A DNA stretch of 16,703 nt from Eubacteriales bacterium (lineage in GTDB: Bacteria; Bacillota; Clostridia; Peptostreptococcales; Anaerovoracaceae), in the NCBI GenBank assembly GCA_028702415.1, contig JAQVOT010000006.1, positions 1 through 16,703 of the forward strand, read 5' to 3'. The position numbers and the translations under genes are program-made. Numbering within the stretch: position 1 is the stretch's first letter; every line of letters starts with the position of its first letter. The notes under the pieces are model-generated. The model saw only the letters and a program-made list of their open reading frames with translations, was not told the DNA's origin and ran no database searches. Shown here piece by piece: positions 15,313 to 16,703 of this stretch.

Positions 15313-15398
15313 CTTCAATTCAAGAGGCAGAATATGAACCCGATATGTGATGTATCTTTCTGAAATAATTTCTTCAATACAGTAGGCGGGATATGAAC
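15313..15398 (+). repeat. Duplicated translation-start sequence in the phosphorylase leader
   Basis: The 27-base segments 15313-15339 and 15372-15398 are identical at 22 positions, 59 bases apart in direct orientation. Both run from CTTCAAT through a purine-rich GGC stretch to ATATGAAC. The downstream copy holds the true start of the phosphorylase gene. Confidence 0.6.
15334..15363 (+). CDS. Possible nine-residue leader peptide
   Basis: ATG at the upstream copy of the duplicated start sequence, with AGAGG at 15323-15327 as a possible ribosome site, opens a frame MNPICDVSF and a stop. It lies within the predicted leader of the phosphorylase mRNA. It may be translated, or be only a relic of the duplication. 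Confidence 0.25.
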   Translation: MNPICDVSF

Positions 15399-16685
15399 GC
15401 AGTAGATATAATAACCAAACAAAAAAAAGGTGAAGATCTGAGCAGGGGCGAAATCGCCTTCATGGTAAATGGGTTTACCGATGGTTCGATTCCCGATTAC
15501 CAGATGTCCGCTTTTCTCATGGCTGTCGTGCTTAAGGGCATGAGCAGGGAGAATATTGTGGCTCTGACGGAAATCTTGAGAGATTCCGGAGATGTTATGG
15601 ATCTTTCTGAAATAAAAGGCATTAAGGTTGATAAGCATTCAACCGGCGGGGTTGGTGACAAGACCACACTGATCGTAGCGCCCATTGCGGCGGCTGCAGG
15701 TGTGCCCATCGCTAAAATGAGCGGACGGGGTCTTGGTTTTACCGGGGGTACAGTTGACAAGCTTGAATCCATTCCGGGCTTTAGAACCTCCATGGAAAAG
15801 GAAGAATTTATTCGTGGGGTAAACGAGAGAGGCATTGCCGTAATCGGTCAGTCAGGGAACCTGGCTCCGGCAGACAAGAAGATATATGCCCTTCGTGATG
15901 TAACCGGAACCACAGAAAGCCTGGCCCTGATCACTTCAAGTATAATGAGTAAGAAGCTCGCTGCAGGAAGCGACGCAATTGTTCTGGATGTGAAATGCGG
16001 AAACGGCGCTTTCATGAAGACGCTGGAGGATGCTGAGCAGCTGGCTCATTCAATGGTGGATATCGGCAAAGCCAGCGGCAAGAAAACAATGGCTATAATT
16101 TCCGATATGAGCCAGCCCCTTGGAAGAGCGGTTGGTAACGCGCTGGAGGTACGGGAAGCCATAGATGTGCTCAAGGGCGGAGGCCCGGAAGACATCAGAG
16201 AGCTTTCGATCACTCTGGCAGGAGCCATGATTGCTGCCGGAGGAATTGTCAGAGGAGCTGAACTGGCAGAGGAGATTTTATCCAGCGGAAAGGCCCTTGA
16301 AAAATTTAGGGAATTCCTGGAAGGACAGGGAGGAGATTCGCAGATAATAAAGGATTACAGGCTACTACCCCAGGCGGCACACAGCAGGTCTGTTAAGTCA
16401 GAGCGGAGTGGATATGTTTCCGGAGTCGATGCCCTTAGAATCGGTCTGGCTTCCCAGCATACGGGGGCAGGCAGGGAAACGAAAGAGGATTCTATCGACA
16501 TGACCGCCGGAATAGTACTGAACAAGAAAATAAGCGACAAGGTGGAGAAGGGTGATGTTCTTTTTACCGTATACGCGAATAATCCGGACAAACTGGTCAA
16601 GGGAGCAGAAGAGGCAATGACTGCCTTTGCATTTAGTAAGACAAAAGCTGCCAGACCAAACCTAATAAAGAAAGTTATTGAATAA
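15393..16685 (+). CDS. pdp: Pyrimidine-nucleoside phosphorylase (thymidine phosphorylase family)
   Basis: Splits uridine, thymidine or deoxyuridine with phosphate into the free base and (deoxy)ribose-1-phosphate; a soluble dimer in this family. The 430-residue length is typical. The family signature SGRGLGFTGGTVDKLE covers 110-125. Residues matching the E. coli enzyme's phosphate and base site are all present: Lys81-His82-Ser83 (DKHSTGGVGDK), Ser110, Thr120, Arg168 (LRDVTG), Ser183 and Lys187 (SSIMSKK). Small departures from common family members are GTTES for ATVDS after LRDVT, and KCGNGAFMK for KTGSGAFMK. ATG 15393 has a modest ribosome site (AGGCGGG, 15384-15390). It has its own promoter but would feed uracil/thymine to PreTA encoded just upstream. 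deoA is an alternative name; sequence alone does not fix preference for thymidine over uridine. Confidence 0.94.
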   Translation: MNAVDIITKQKKGEDLSRGEIAFMVNGFTDGSIPDYQMSAFLMAVVLKGMSRENIVALTEILRDSGDVMDLSEIKGIKVDKHSTGGVGDKTTLIVAPIAAAAGVPIAKMSGRGLGFTGGTVDKLESIPGFRTSMEKEEFIRGVNERGIAVIGQSGNLAPADKKIYALRDVTGTTESLALITSSIMSKKLAAGSDAIVLDVKCGNGAFMKTLEDAEQLAHSMVDIGKASGKKTMAIISDMSQPLGRAVGNALEVREAIDVLKGGGPEDIRELSITLAGAMIAAGGIVRGAELAEEILSSGKALEKFREFLEGQGGDSQIIKDYRLLPQAAHSRSVKSERSGYVSGVDALRIGLASQHTGAGRETKEDSIDMTAGIVLNKKISDKVEKGDVLFTVYANNPDKLVKGAEEAMTAFAFSKTKAARPNLIKKVIE

Positions 16686-16698
16686 ATGGAGGGAAAAA

Positions 16699-16703
16699 AT
16701 GAA
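16699..16703 (+). CDS. Start of a further gene, cut by the window edge
   Basis: GGAGGG at 16688-16693, a five-base spacer and ATG 16699 follow the phosphorylase stop by 13 bases. Only the start codon and two bases are visible, so the product cannot be named; it is probably co-transcribed with the phosphorylase gene. Confidence 0.6.

Overview
The window looks like a chromosomal segment of an anaerobic, spore-former-type Gram-positive bacterium (Bacillota, most likely class Clostridia). The reasons are the gene order smc-ftsY, der-plsY-gpsA and miaB, strong AGGAGG-type ribosome binding sites, heavy use of AGA/AGG arginine codons, GC content in the mid-40s by eye, and several cysteine-rich iron-sulfur oxidoreductases. 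Species cannot be named from the sequence. All genes lie on the + strand and coding density is high; no gap without a gene exceeds 300 bases.

Region 1 (1-8817) is a tightly packed housekeeping run: the C-terminal two thirds of smc, then ftsY, der, plsY, gpsA, miaB and a 14-helix MFS transporter. Spacings run from 4- and 8-base overlaps to a few tens of bases, with no terminator visible, so it reads as one long transcription unit or a set of overlapping ones covering chromosome condensation, membrane protein targeting, ribosome assembly, the first steps of phospholipid synthesis, tRNA modification and drug-type efflux.

Region 2 (8834-11062) is a two-gene unit: a LacI/GalR-family regulator with its own extended -10 promoter, overlapping by one base a dihydroorotate-dehydrogenase-like flavoprotein with two C-terminal [4Fe-4S] motifs. 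That flavoprotein keeps the FMN-barrel features but lacks the catalytic cysteine and other substrate residues of the family, so its substrate is unknown. The unit ends in an intrinsic terminator folded over the stop codon.

Region 3 (11075-15265) is a catabolic operon: a promoter with a perfect -10, a LacI-type palindrome just downstream of the predicted transcription start, an M20-family N-carbamoyl amino acid amidohydrolase, then preT and preA, the two subunits of NAD-dependent dihydropyrimidine dehydrogenase. An extended hairpin lies between the amidohydrolase and preT. Two long hairpins, the second a probable terminator, follow preA.

Region 4 (15287-16703) carries a pyrimidine-nucleoside phosphorylase behind its own extended -10 promoter and a leader with a duplicated start-site-like sequence; another gene begins at the window's last bases.

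Together regions 2-4 suggest uptake-independent pyrimidine salvage and breakdown: the phosphorylase frees uracil or thymine, PreTA reduces the base, and the amidohydrolase removes the carbamoyl group from the ring-opened product. The middle enzyme, dihydropyrimidinase, is not in the window. The adjacent LacI-family protein is the obvious candidate regulator; that link is inference. I see no mobile elements, CRISPR arrays, tRNA or rRNA genes.
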